Assembly: GCF_030817275.1 (NCBI RefSeq)
Contig: NZ_JAUSZD010000002.1
Span: 1,798,001 to 1,862,000 of the forward strand
Origin: Paenibacillus sp. V4I7
Lineage (GTDB): Bacteria > Bacillota > Bacilli > Paenibacillales > NBRC-103111
Direction of reading: 5' to 3'
DNA: 64,000 nucleotides
Below the pieces are notes generated by a model. The model did no database searches and had not been told where the DNA came from. It saw only the letters and a list, made by a program, of their open reading frames with translations. A program made the position numbers and the translations under genes. Of this stretch, positions 35,726-44,286 are shown in pieces (within the stretch, counting starts at the first letter, position 1; each line of letters opens with the position of its first letter).

Positions 35726-37331
35726 TGGGCAGACTCCTTTCTTTGAGATCAGGGATCTTGGGAATCGCAACGGTGAAAATTGTGCCGCCTGCGGGGTTTT
35801 TATGAAAGGTAATGTACCCACTCAACTTTCCGACGGCATGCTGAACAAGTGCGAGTCCAATGCCGCGGTGTTCCCCTTCTTTGGTCGAAAAGCCTTTTTC
35901 AAATACAGCCATACTCGTCTCCTCAGGAATTCCTACGCCTCGATCCTCGCATTCGATAATAAGATCCTCACCAAGGTCGGTTAGAAATAATTTCACATAC
36001 GGTTCTGTTTGATCACCACCAGCAAGTACTGCTTCCATGGCATTGTCAACAAGGTTACCAATGATGGTGACGAGCATATTTCGATCAATCTGAGCCGGGA
36101 TGTCGCTGAATGAGCTTTCGTGATCAATTTCGAAGGTTATCTTTAATTCCTGTGCATGATTAAATTTGCCAATAAGCAGCCCGCCAATCATGGGATCGGG
36201 GATTTCCCGCATAATGAACTGTACCCAATTCTGATGCACATCAGCCTCCCGGGATATAAGTTCGACAGCTTCTTGATACGATTCCAGTTGGATTAGCCCC
36301 GAGATGACATATAGCTTGTTCGAAAATTCATGCGTTTGTGCGCGAAGTGCCTCTGCAAAGCGTTTGACCTGGGACAGTTCCTCGGCCAATCGATACAGCT
36401 CAGATTTGCTGCGAAAGCTCGAAACTGCACCGGTCACGCCTAATTTTCGCTCAATAATCGGTACCCGATTCACTATAACCTCATGGTCCCCAATGAGCAT
36501 TTCATGATCAAATTCAGCTTTACCCGAACGAACGACTTCATACAATCTCGTATTCGGTATAATGTCCTCAATATGTCTTCCAGTAATCTTAGCCGTGACA
36601 GGCAGCTGCAGCAGCTGAAGCGCATAGCGGTTTGCCATCGTAATAATACCCTCACGATTAACTGCAATGATGCCTTCGCGAATGGACTCTAGAATTGCCT
36701 TCTTTTCGGTATATAATGCGCCGATTTCCTTGGGCTCTAAACCATGGATGGAACGCCGGACATTATGGGCGATGAGGACAGAGCCAACAAGGCCAATGAT
36801 GAGAACGATCAAAGAGATCATCTCAATTCGTGTTTGATACGCAGTCGTAATTAGTGCTATGTCCTCTGTCAGGAAGCCAACGGATACGATACCGATCACC
36901 TGGCCATTATCGCCAAATACCGGAGCTTTGCCTCGGAGTGAGGGACCCAGCGATCCAATAGCCTTGGAGATGATGGATTGCCCCGCGAGAACGGGACCAT
37001 TATCTCCACCGACCATTTCTTTGCCTATTCGGTCAGGCAGGGGATGCGAATAACGGATACCTTCGCGGTTCCCTACAACGATGTATTCCGCATCTATTTT
37101 CTCACGTACCGTCTCCGCAATGGGTTGAATCACGGCCGAGGGGTCATTTAATTGAAAGGCATGCCTTATTTCAGGCATACTAGCCACGGTTTCGGCTACC
37201 TTCAAGGCGCGTGTACCAATCTGATCTTCAAGGGCGGAAGTCATTAGGTAATAGAATATGCCGCCTAGACTAACGATGATGAAGACAAGCAGTGAACAAA
37301 TAATCAAGATTAGCTTAGTTTGCAGCCTCAT
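35700..37331 (-). CDS. Sensor histidine kinase of the CitA/DcuS type
   Basis: 543-aa membrane kinase: TM1 (about 7-30), an extracytoplasmic single-Cache domain with VGNREGIRYSHPLPDRIG (carboxylate-binding type), TM2 (about 170-190), a PAS domain (about 205-300), the phospho-acceptor H334 in AQTHEFSNKL, then HATPase_c with NLVDNAMEA and GVGIPEE. Members sense citrate, malate or fumarate. AGGGGGG precedes the ATG. It is divergent from the tctC gene; a 12-of-14 cre-like site lies at 37369-37382. Confidence 0.93.
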   Translation of the reverse strand: MRLQTKLILIICSLLVFIIVSLGGIFYYLMTSALEDQIGTRALKVAETVASMPEIRHAFQLNDPSAVIQPIAETVREKIDAEYIVVGNREGIRYSHPLPDRIGKEMVGGDNGPVLAGQSIISKAIGSLGPSLRGKAPVFGDNGQVIGIVSVGFLTEDIALITTAYQTRIEMISLIVLIIGLVGSVLIAHNVRRSIHGLEPKEIGALYTEKKAILESIREGIIAVNREGIITMANRYALQLLQLPVTAKITGRHIEDIIPNTRLYEVVRSGKAEFDHEMLIGDHEVIVNRVPIIERKLGVTGAVSSFRSKSELYRLAEELSQVKRFAEALRAQTHEFSNKLYVISGLIQLESYQEAVELISREADVHQNWVQFIMREIPDPMIGGLLIGKFNHAQELKITFEIDHESSFSDIPAQIDRNMLVTIIGNLVDNAMEAVLAGGDQTEPYVKLFLTDLGEDLIIECEDRGVGIPEETSMAVFEKGFSTKEGEHRGIGLALVQHAVGKLSGYITFHKNPAGGTIFTVAIPKIPDLKERSLPNGTPESNR

Positions 37332-37487
37332 TCCCTAATACCCCCCCTGTTTTTGCTAGTATTGTATCATAAAGCGCTCTCATTTTGAGGGAAAACGCAT
37401 TGGAGCCGTCGTGAACAATATGAACAAAATGCCCAAAACGATGTTATTATAATTAATCTTGTTAAACTTCTCAATTTTCTATTCAGG

Positions 37488-37509
37488 TGATATTCTGAAA
37501 GCGCTTCAA
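37488..37509 (+). promoter_or_regulatory. Extended -10 promoter and cre site of tctCBA
   Basis: TGATATTCT (37488-37496) is an extended -10 element. TGAAAGCGCTTCAA (37496-37509) matches 13 of 14 cre positions and overlaps the expected start point, suggesting CcpA repression. Confidence 0.45.
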
Positions 37510-37555
37510 AGAAAGCGGAATCACGTATAACACCAAAAAGTTGGAGGGGTTTCAT

Positions 37556-38623
37556 TTGATAAAAAATGTCTTAGCAGCATCTTTGAAAGTAACATCGATC
37601 AGTTTATTAGCAATCTCCTTGGCAGCATGCGGTAATGGGGCAGCTAAACCAACAGACGCAACAGGTGACAAGGCCAAAGAAACAACAGCACCAGCACAAG
37701 CGGCATCCAAATATCCTGAAAAAGCGTTGAGCATCATCGCGCCATCCGGTGCAGGAGGCGGTTGGGATATGACGGCTCGTACGATTGCCAAAGTATTGAC
37801 GGAAACGAAAGCGCTTAATAAGCCGATTTCGGTTGAAAATAAGCCGGGTGGAGGCGGTGCCGTCTTCATGGCGGAATATGCGACAAAAGATGTGAAAGAC
37901 AATTACAAATTGTTCGTTAGCTCACCACCGATTCTCATTAACCACCTGAAAAAAGAAGGTAACACGCCATACGGCTATGGAGACACAACACCACTTGCTC
38001 AATTGACGAAGGATTATGGCGCGGTTGCGGTTGCGGCAAACTCGAAATATAAAGATTTGAAATCACTGCTGGATGATATGAAAGCTGACCCTACGAAACT
38101 GACGGTTGCTGGCGGTTCTGCACCAGGCTCCATGGATCATCTGGTTTCCATTCTTCCAGCTTTTAAATACGGTATCGACCCGAAAAAGGTGAAATACGTA
38201 TCCTATGATGGCGGCGGGGAAGCGGTAACAGCTTTGCTCGGCGGTAATGCGGATGTGCTTGGTACCGATGCTTCTTCCTTGGACCAATATGTGAAATCAG
38301 GCAAGATTAGAGTGCTTGCGGTTGCAGCTCCACAACGGCTTGGAGGCAGCATGAAAGATGTTCCAACGATGAAAGAGCAAGGTGTTGACGCTGAGTTCTT
38401 AATCTGGCGCGGCTTCTTCGGACCTAAGAATATGGACGCTGGTGCGAAAAAGTTCTGGGAAGATACGATCAAGAAAATGGTTGATTCCGATTCATGGAAA
38501 AAAGAAATGACAGGGAACAACTGGGAAACAGATTATAAAAAAGCGGATGAATTCAAAGCTTTCCTAGTGCAGCAAGAAACGCAATTGAAAGATATGCTGA
38601 CAGCTTTGGGTATGCAGAAATAA
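37556..38623 (+). CDS. tctC: Tripartite tricarboxylate transporter receptor lipoprotein
   Basis: 355-aa Bug/TctC-family binding protein. The start is TTG 37556, six bases after GGAGGGG. The signal LAISLAAC gives lipid-anchored Cys25. The mature domain opens with SIIAPSGAGGGWDMTAR, the family ligand-loop motif, and ENKPGGGGAVFMAEYA. It delivers a carboxylate (citrate or similar) to the TctAB membrane pair, encoded just downstream. Confidence 0.93.
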   Translation: MIKNVLAASLKVTSISLLAISLAACGNGAAKPTDATGDKAKETTAPAQAASKYPEKALSIIAPSGAGGGWDMTARTIAKVLTETKALNKPISVENKPGGGGAVFMAEYATKDVKDNYKLFVSSPPILINHLKKEGNTPYGYGDTTPLAQLTKDYGAVAVAANSKYKDLKSLLDDMKADPTKLTVAGGSAPGSMDHLVSILPAFKYGIDPKKVKYVSYDGGGEAVTALLGGNADVLGTDASSLDQYVKSGKIRVLAVAAPQRLGGSMKDVPTMKEQGVDAEFLIWRGFFGPKNMDAGAKKFWEDTIKKMVDSDSWKKEMTGNNWETDYKKADEFKAFLVQQETQLKDMLTALGMQK

Positions 38624-38698
38624 GAGAGCTTAGGGATGCTGGGGGTTAGCGAATTTGCTCTCTCCCCATGCACCAAGGGCAGGAGGTTGAGAAGCAAG

Positions 38699-39157
38699 AT
38701 GAATACCATGTTTGACCGTTATGCAGGTATCGTTTTTTTCGCTATCGGCACCGCATTTGTGATCGGCAGCAGGAGCATTTCAACAAGTGCATACGGCAGT
38801 AATGTAGGCGCAAATATATTCCCGATGATGCTGGGTTCTTTCTTAGCATTAATGAGCATTCGTCTCATTTATGAGACGTTTCGCAAGCAGCAAACGCAAA
38901 AACGTAAAGAAAATTTGGATTACAAAAGATTTGGTATCATTTTCGTTTCAGCGGTCCTGTATGCGTTATTTCTCGAAGATATCGGATTCGTCATCTCCAC
39001 GTTTCTCTTTTTAATGATCGGGTTTCAAACGATGCAAAAGGGGAGAGTTTGGGTTTCGCTTTTGATCTCGGTTGCATTTTCATATGGGATGTATTCTCTA
39101 TTCGTGAATGTGATGGATGGGTCACTTCCTGGATTCCCAGCTTGGTTAGGCTTCTAA
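38699..39157 (+). CDS. tctB: Tripartite tricarboxylate transporter, small membrane subunit
   Basis: 152-aa membrane protein with four predicted helices, the TctB pattern, including the conserved IFPMMLGSFLALMS segment after the first helix. AGGAGGT lies 11 bases before ATG 38699; a longer frame from 38636 has no such site. It lies between tctC and tctA, as in the known operons. Confidence 0.88.
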   Translation: MNTMFDRYAGIVFFAIGTAFVIGSRSISTSAYGSNVGANIFPMMLGSFLALMSIRLIYETFRKQQTQKRKENLDYKRFGIIFVSAVLYALFLEDIGFVISTFLFLMIGFQTMQKGRVWVSLLISVAFSYGMYSLFVNVMDGSLPGFPAWLGF

Positions 39158-39210
39158 GATAATGCTTACGTAGTTGAGTTTGCTAAAGCAAACTCTAAGG
39201 AGGTAATGAA

Positions 39211-40737
39211 ATGGGCACGATTGATTATGTGCTTCATGGCTTGGGTACTGCCATGCAGTGGCACAATGTCATGTTTGTTTTTCTAGGCGTTTTGATTGGT
39301 ACAGTGGTAGGTGTCCTACCCGGGATTGGACCTATGAGCGGTGTTGCTCTACTAATTCCGATTACAGCGACAATGACCGCAGGATTAGGTCCTGAAGAAG
39401 CCGCGACGAGCTCCATTATTCTACTCGCCGGCGTCTATTATGGAGCGATGTACGGAGGTTCGACGACTTCCATCCTGCTGAATACACCGGGAGAATCTTC
39501 TTCCGTCGTAACCACCCTAGACGGTTATCAAATGGCTAAACAAGGCAGAGCCGGGGCTGCGCTTGCGATATCGGCGATCGGTTCCTTTGCTGCTGGCATT
39601 ATATCTCTAATTGGCCTTATCTTCCTTGCTAGGCCCTTGTCGGCTGTTGCCATCAAGTTTGGTCCTGCCGAATATTTCTCACTCATGGTTCTCGGCTTAC
39701 TCGCAATCAGCGGTCTAGCTGGTAAATCGATGGTCAAGGCTTTAATGATGACCGCTTTCGGACTGCTGCTCGCAACGATCGGGATTGATAATGTATCCGG
39801 CGTTGAACGATTTACATTTAATATTCCTGAGCTCTATCAGGGCTTGGAATTCCTTACAGTGGCCGTAGGTACATTCGCTGTCGGTGAAGTGTTCAAGACC
39901 ATTCTACAGCGAGAAGGAAACGATGGTGAATTGGCCAAAATCAATCGAATCCTACCGACCAAGCAGGATTTGAAAGATAGCGCGGCACCTATCGCTCGAG
40001 GCTCAGTGCTTGGATTTTTCATCGGGCTTCTACCTGGAGCCGGTGCCATTCTTGCCTCCTTTTTCGCTTACATTGTAGAAAAGAAAATCAGTAAAAATCC
40101 CGAGAAATTCGGGAAGGGCGCCATTGAAGGTGTAGCTTCTCCGGAAGCTGCGAATAATGCGGCGTCAGGCGGTGCCATGATTCCACTTTTGACACTTGGC
40201 ATTCCTTCATCCGGGACAACTGCTATTCTGATGGGTGCATTCATTATGTACAATGTTCAGCCGGGTCCTTTGCTATTCCAAGATCACCCGCAGCTCGCAT
40301 GGGGCGTTATTGCCAGTATGTTCGTGGGTAACTTGATGCTGCTTATTCTGAATATGCCGCTCGTCAAAGTGTTTGCGAAAGTTATTGAAACACCAACGAA
40401 ATACTTGATTCCATTAATTATCGTGTTTTCCGTATTCGGTGTCTACGCAGTTCAATATTCAACGTTTGATTTGCTCCTAATTATGGGCTGCGGTCTTGTC
40501 GGGTACTTCTTATCGAAAAATGATTACCCGTTAGCGCCATTGGTACTTGGTCTTATTCTTGGACCAATGCTGGAAAATAACATGCGCAGAGCATTGACCA
40601 TTTCGAATGGAGATTTCATGATTTTCTTACAAAAACCTGTCTCCCTCGTTTTCTTGATTATTGGTTTCTTATGGTTAACGATCCCTTTAATCTTGAAGAT
40701 GAGAGGCAAAAATGTTCTTGTAAACGAAGAAGGATAA
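39211..40737 (+). CDS. tctA: Tripartite tricarboxylate transporter, large membrane subunit
   Basis: 508-aa integral membrane protein with about 11-12 helices. TctA signatures are GVLPGIGPMSGVALLIP (about 33-49), YYGAMYGGSTTSILLNTPGE (about 76-95) and the internal echo GLLPGAGAILASFFAY, then GVASPEAANNAASGGAMIPLLTLGIPSS. AAGGAGGT precedes ATG 39211. It is the main permease of the Na+- or H+-driven tricarboxylate importer. Confidence 0.96.
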   Translation: MGTIDYVLHGLGTAMQWHNVMFVFLGVLIGTVVGVLPGIGPMSGVALLIPITATMTAGLGPEEAATSSIILLAGVYYGAMYGGSTTSILLNTPGESSSVVTTLDGYQMAKQGRAGAALAISAIGSFAAGIISLIGLIFLARPLSAVAIKFGPAEYFSLMVLGLLAISGLAGKSMVKALMMTAFGLLLATIGIDNVSGVERFTFNIPELYQGLEFLTVAVGTFAVGEVFKTILQREGNDGELAKINRILPTKQDLKDSAAPIARGSVLGFFIGLLPGAGAILASFFAYIVEKKISKNPEKFGKGAIEGVASPEAANNAASGGAMIPLLTLGIPSSGTTAILMGAFIMYNVQPGPLLFQDHPQLAWGVIASMFVGNLMLLILNMPLVKVFAKVIETPTKYLIPLIIVFSVFGVYAVQYSTFDLLLIMGCGLVGYFLSKNDYPLAPLVLGLILGPMLENNMRRALTISNGDFMIFLQKPVSLVFLIIGFLWLTIPLILKMRGKNVLVNEEG

Positions 40738-40748
40738 GCTGGACGTAG

Positions 40749-40808
40749 ACCCCTATGATGCTGGGTGGAGCTCTGATACCAATCAGCCTCTATCGGTAGA
40801 TTAGGGGT
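40749..40808 (+). other. Long-range hairpin between tctA and the AEC gene
   Basis: ACCCCTA (40749-40755) can pair with TAGGGGT (40802-40808), enclosing CTGAT-ACCA-ATCAG (40773-40786). Only TTT follows, so this may be an attenuator or partial terminator rather than a full stop. Confidence 0.4.
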
Positions 40809-40832
40809 TTCATTTCATGGAGTGAAATTCAG

Positions 40833-41756
40833 ATGGACGTACTATTTCTTATCGTGCTCAATGTCATTGTACCTGTATTTTTATTAATTGGAGCAGGGGC
40901 TTTTATGCATCGTGTTTTTCATTTTGATATGCATACCCTGTCTAAGCTCAATGCCTATTTCTTACTTCCAGCCGTCTCTTTTACGAATATTTATCAAAGT
41001 AAGCTGGAGTGGAGTACGCTGCTGCAAATCGTTAGTTTTTTGCTTCTGCAAAGTATCACTCTTATCGCGTTAAGCAAAGGAACAGCAAAACTGGCTAAAT
41101 TTGATAAAAGCTTGTCCTCCAGCTTTTCGAATAGTGTAGTACTTAGCAATTCGGGTAATTTCGGCTTGCCGGTGTCACAGCTTGTGTTTCAGGGCAATCC
41201 GGTCGGCTTGTCTGTTCAAGTTATTGTAACCATCTATCAAAACCTTTTAACCAATACATATGGATTGGTTAATGCTGTTTCCGCGCAAAGCCAAGGACAA
41301 AAGATGCTGCGTGAGCTTTTGAAAAACTCCATGATTCTTGCATTTATACTTGGGTTGCTGATGCATATTCTAGCGATTCCAATACCGGCATTCTTATGGC
41401 ATCCGCTCCAGAATGTATCTAACGCCTTCCTTGCAATAGCACTAGTTACACTAGGTGCACAGAGTGCTTACTTGCAGTTTAAGCAGCTTAGCGGCGCACT
41501 TATTTTCAGCCTTATCGGTAGACTTCTTGTCTCACCGATTCTTGCACTAATCTTGATTTTACTGCTTCATTTAGAGGGGACAACCGCACAAGCCTTGCTT
41601 ATCGCCAGCTCGTTTCCCACGTCAAGGAACAGCGCGGTATTTGCATTAGAATACGGGAATCACCCGGAATACGCAGCTCAAGTGGTACTGCTCTCTACTT
41701 TGTTCAGCAGTTTGACTGTTACCGTAGTCGTGTACGTATCGAAATTATTATTTTAG
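40833..41756 (+). CDS. AEC family transporter (malate permease-like)
   Basis: 307-aa membrane protein with about ten helices in two halves, of the auxin efflux carrier family. Bacterial members transport malate and related acids. Family features are LSKLNAYFLLPAVSFTNIYQS (about 34-54), LSNSGNFGLPVSQLVF and SSFPTSRNSAVFALEYG near the C-terminus. TGGAGTG precedes ATG 40833. A malic enzyme gene 31 bases downstream fits malate import or export. Confidence 0.9.
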   Translation: MDVLFLIVLNVIVPVFLLIGAGAFMHRVFHFDMHTLSKLNAYFLLPAVSFTNIYQSKLEWSTLLQIVSFLLLQSITLIALSKGTAKLAKFDKSLSSSFSNSVVLSNSGNFGLPVSQLVFQGNPVGLSVQVIVTIYQNLLTNTYGLVNAVSAQSQGQKMLRELLKNSMILAFILGLLMHILAIPIPAFLWHPLQNVSNAFLAIALVTLGAQSAYLQFKQLSGALIFSLIGRLLVSPILALILILLLHLEGTTAQALLIASSFPTSRNSAVFALEYGNHPEYAAQVVLLSTLFSSLTVTVVVYVSKLLF

Positions 41757-41787
41757 GCATGATGCCCGTAGAAACGAGGAGTTCACT

Positions 41788-43221
41788 TTGAAAGATACGA
41801 TTGGCGGCAAAAGCATTATTCTGCGTGTGGAGCTGCAAACTGAAGCCGTTCATTTTGGACAATTAATCACCGTCATTACAGAAAATGGTGGAGATGTTAT
41901 TGCTATTGACGTTATTCAATCAGGTCCAAATTGGACGGTTCGAGATATTACCGTTACCTCATCCGAACAGGCTCAATTGGAAGCTGTGGCCGAAGCTATC
42001 AAGCTGCTGCAGGGTGTGAAGCTTGTTCATGTATCAGATCGCACCTTTCTGCTCCACCTAGGCGGCAAGATTGAGATGAAGCCTAAGGTACCGATTCAGA
42101 ATCGAGACGATCTGTCTCGCGTGTATACACCCGATGTTGCGCGAGTTTGCATGGCGATTCATGAGAAGCAGGAGAATGCGTATAAGCTTACGATTAAGCG
42201 AAATACGGTTGCTGTTGTTTCGGATGGCAGTGCGGTGCTAGGTTTGGGTAATATCGGACCCTACGCGGCTATGCCAGTCATGGAAGGTAAGGCAATGCTG
42301 TTCAAGCAGCTCGCTGATGTTGATGCCTTTCCAATCTGCTTAGACACTCAAAACACAGAAGAAATCATTGCCACGATTAAGAATTTAGCCCCTGCTTTTG
42401 GCGGGATCAATTTAGAGGATATCTCTTCGCCGCGTTGTTTTGAGATTGAGGAAAGGCTGCGCGAAGAGCTTGATATTCCTGTATTCCATGATGATCAGCA
42501 CGGGACGGCAGTCGTTCTGTACGCTGGGCTCATTAATGCATTGAAAGTCGTTGGGAAATCGATTAACGAAGCAAAGGTTGTCATCTGTGGCATTGGAGCG
42601 GCTGGCATTGCTTGCTCCAACATACTACTCGCGGCAGGTGTCAAGGAATTGATTGGAGTTGATCGAGAAGGGGCTTTGGTGAGCAGCACTTCGTATAGCA
42701 ATCCTATATGGAACTGGTACGCGGAACGAACCAACCCGAATCGACTAACAGGTTCCTTGCACGAAATTATTGAAGGGGCCGATGTATTTATCGGATTATC
42801 CTCTGGTGGTGTGTTGAAACGGGTCGATGTTGAACGGATGGCGCCGCATCCCATTGTATTCGTGATGGCGAATCCGACACCGGAGATTCATCCCGATGAA
42901 ATTGAAGACATTGCAGGCGTAATAGCGACGGGAAGGTCTGATTTCCCGAATCAGATTAATAATGTCCTATGCTTCCCAGGCATATTTCGAGCCGCGTTAG
43001 ACTGCCAGGCTACGACAATTAATGAGGAAATGAAGCTAGCTGCTTCCGCAGCTATCGCCTCTGTTGTAGCCCCGCAAGAATTGAACAAATTGTACATTAT
43101 TCCGAGTGTTTTCAATCAAGAGGTAGTTAGACGTATTCGGACAGGGGTCATTGAAGCAGCAATAAGAACCGGAGTGGCTCGAAGAATGCCGCGCGAATTC
43201 AGGTCGGGGGGATCTATATGA
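41788..43221 (+). CDS. NAD(P)-dependent malic enzyme with N-terminal ACT domain
   Basis: 477-aa malic enzyme (malate to pyruvate plus CO2). An ACT-like domain (about 8-85) precedes the catalytic part, which shows [54 protein letters not shown] (metal-binding Asp residues) and the dinucleotide motif [16 protein letters not shown] 41788 follows GAGGAG. The ACT domain suggests allosteric control by a small metabolite. The stop overlaps the ATG of an HPr-like gene (ATGA). Confidence 0.93.
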   Translation: MKDTIGGKSIILRVELQTEAVHFGQLITVITENGGDVIAIDVIQSGPNWTVRDITVTSSEQAQLEAVAEAIKLLQGVKLVHVSDRTFLLHLGGKIEMKPKVPIQNRDDLSRVYTPDVARVCMAIHEKQENAYKLTIKRNTVAVVSDGSAVLGLGNIGPYAAMPVMEGKAMLFKQLADVDAFPICLDTQNTEEIIATIKNLAPAFGGINLEDISSPRCFEIEERLREELDIPVFHDDQHGTAVVLYAGLINALKVVGKSINEAKVVICGIGAAGIACSNILLAAGVKELIGVDREGALVSSTSYSNPIWNWYAERTNPNRLTGSLHEIIEGADVFIGLSSGGVLKRVDVERMAPHPIVFVMANPTPEIHPDEIEDIAGVIATGRSDFPNQINNVLCFPGIFRAALDCQATTINEEMKLAASAAIASVVAPQELNKLYIIPSVFNQEVVRRIRTGVIEAAIRTGVARRMPREFRSGGSI

Positions 43222-43460
43222 GTGGATTGGAGACAAGAGCGATTGTTGAAATCAACCAAGTGGCAAATCAATTTCAATCAAGCATTGTTATCAAAGTGGG
43301 CAAGCGATTCATCGATGTCAAAAGTATTCTTGGGCTAAGCATTACGCTCTTTAGCAACGAGGTGTACCACTTAGAAATTCATGGCCCCGACGAAGCTAAG
43401 GCTAAGCTTGCCATGGAACAACTATTTATCAAACATGGGCTTCCGCTAAGCGGAATTTAA
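43218..43460 (+). CDS. HPr-like protein without the phospho-histidine
   Basis: 80-aa protein aligning with HPr from about HPr residue 14 onward: LETRAIVEINQVANQF corresponds to the active-site helix and VGKRFIDVKSILGL to the Ser46 region. The His15 position is Glu5 and the first beta strand is missing, while the regulatory serine is kept as S36 in KSILGL. The frame stays open upstream of the ATG and could encode a strand ([10 protein letters not shown]), but has no usual start codon; GGGGGGA precedes ATG 43218. It may act like B. subtilis Crh, a CcpA co-regulator that cannot carry PTS phosphate. Coupled to the malic enzyme gene. Confidence 0.75.
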   Translation: MSGLETRAIVEINQVANQFQSSIVIKVGKRFIDVKSILGLSITLFSNEVYHLEIHGPDEAKAKLAMEQLFIKHGLPLSGI

Positions 43461-43581
43461 TAGGAATGAAATGTTGCCACTAAAGGGTAACACCAAGTGA
43501 TAACAGCTAGGGAACACAAGTGGCAATACCAAGGGCAATCCCTAATGGGCAACACCAATCGAACAATTCTAAAATCTGAAC
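43461..43581. repeat. Short degenerate repeats before the malic-enzyme terminator
   Basis: GGGTAACACCAA (43486-43497) recurs as GGGCAACACCAA (43547-43558), with weaker copies between them (GGCAATACCAA, GGAACACAAG). No coding frame is evident. Function unknown. Confidence 0.4.
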
Positions 43582-43627
43582 AAAAAACCTTCAACACCAC
43601 TTTTAAAGTGGAGCTGAAGGTTTTTTT
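43582..43627 (+). terminator. Terminator of the tct/malic enzyme operon
   Basis: AAAAAACCTTCA / TGAAGGTTTTTT enclosing CCACTTT / AAAGTGG, followed by seven T in total. Confidence 0.88.
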
Positions 43628-43657
43628 AGTGTTCACAGTAGGGGGAGAGGTACACAA

Positions 43658-43833
43658 GTTGTACAGTCTACAACAATTTCCTTGATTTCTTTTTATTAAA
43701 CGGAAGATGTTGTATGTTGTGCAACAATTTAGCCTTCATTCCTACTTGAGAGCAAATTTGGGCTGAAATTATTGTATTTTTTGCAACAATCGCTAGGAAT
43801 TAGTGAATTTCCTAATGTTGTATGAAGTACAAC
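43658..43833. repeat. Array of four 17-bp dyads GTTGTA-N5-TRCAAC
   Basis: Copies at 43658-43674, 43709-43725, 43771-43787 (first base A) and 43817-43833; centres are 51, 62 and 46 bp apart. The spacer is always five bases but its sequence is not kept, which is typical of protein-binding operators rather than copied DNA. A looser relative, AAGTTGT-N9-ACAACTT, lies at 44196-44218 between the two neighbouring genes. Confidence 0.7.
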
Positions 43834-43846
43834 ATCATAAGTAGCA

Positions 43847-43927
43847 AAAGGAACTACGATGCGTTATTTATCGAAATAACGCATCGACGTTCCCTTTCAC
43901 GCAGCTTTTGTTTTGGTGAAAGGAAAC
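43847..43927. other. Nested and mutually exclusive hairpins
   Basis: GATGCGTTATTT / AAATAACGCATC (43858-43885) is a 12-bp perfect hairpin with loop ATCG. AAAGGAAC (43847-43854) can extend it by pairing with GTTCCCTTT, but GTTCCCTTTCAC (43889-43900) can instead pair with GTGAAAGGAAAC (43916-43927). This could be the terminator region of the minus-strand gene at 43968, although T-runs are poor. Confidence 0.45.
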
Positions 43928-43967
43928 CAAATCAAATTCGGCCTAGCGAATGAAGTATGTTCAAAAA

Positions 43968-44174
43968 TTATTTCACCTTAAAATGCACAACTGCGCTGTA
44001 CAGCATTTTACCAGCGTTCGGATCGAACACGATGTGATGCTGAATCGCGAACACGTCCAGCAGTAAAGCTTTGTTGTTATCGATTTGCTCGTTGATTTGC
44101 CGTTCCAGCGTTTTCATATCATAAGCTTGAAAAAACTCAATTTTATTATCTATGCGATCCAAAAGAAAGTCCAT
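43968..44174 (-). CDS. DUF2536-like small protein
   Basis: 68-aa cytoplasmic protein starting MDFLLDRIDNKIEFFQAYD and ending LYSAVVHFKVK, which I match from memory to the DUF2536 (YrzA-like) family of bacilli. The family has no known function. GGGAGGAG lies eight bases before the ATG at 44174. Upstream on the minus strand a TATAAT (44224-44229) is present, but no clear -35 was found. It is divergent from the ABC exporter pair, with a dyad at 44196-44218 between them. Confidence 0.7.
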   Translation of the reverse strand: MDFLLDRIDNKIEFFQAYDMKTLERQINEQIDNNKALLLDVFAIQHHIVFDPNAGKMLYSAVVHFKVK

Positions 44175-44286
44175 GATCTTACTCCTCCCTAAGCTAAGTT
44201 GTAAAGTTAAGACAACTTCTCTTATTATAACGTCAATATCTGATATAGGAAGTACATATGAATAGGCGTATACTGTAAGGGGATAC

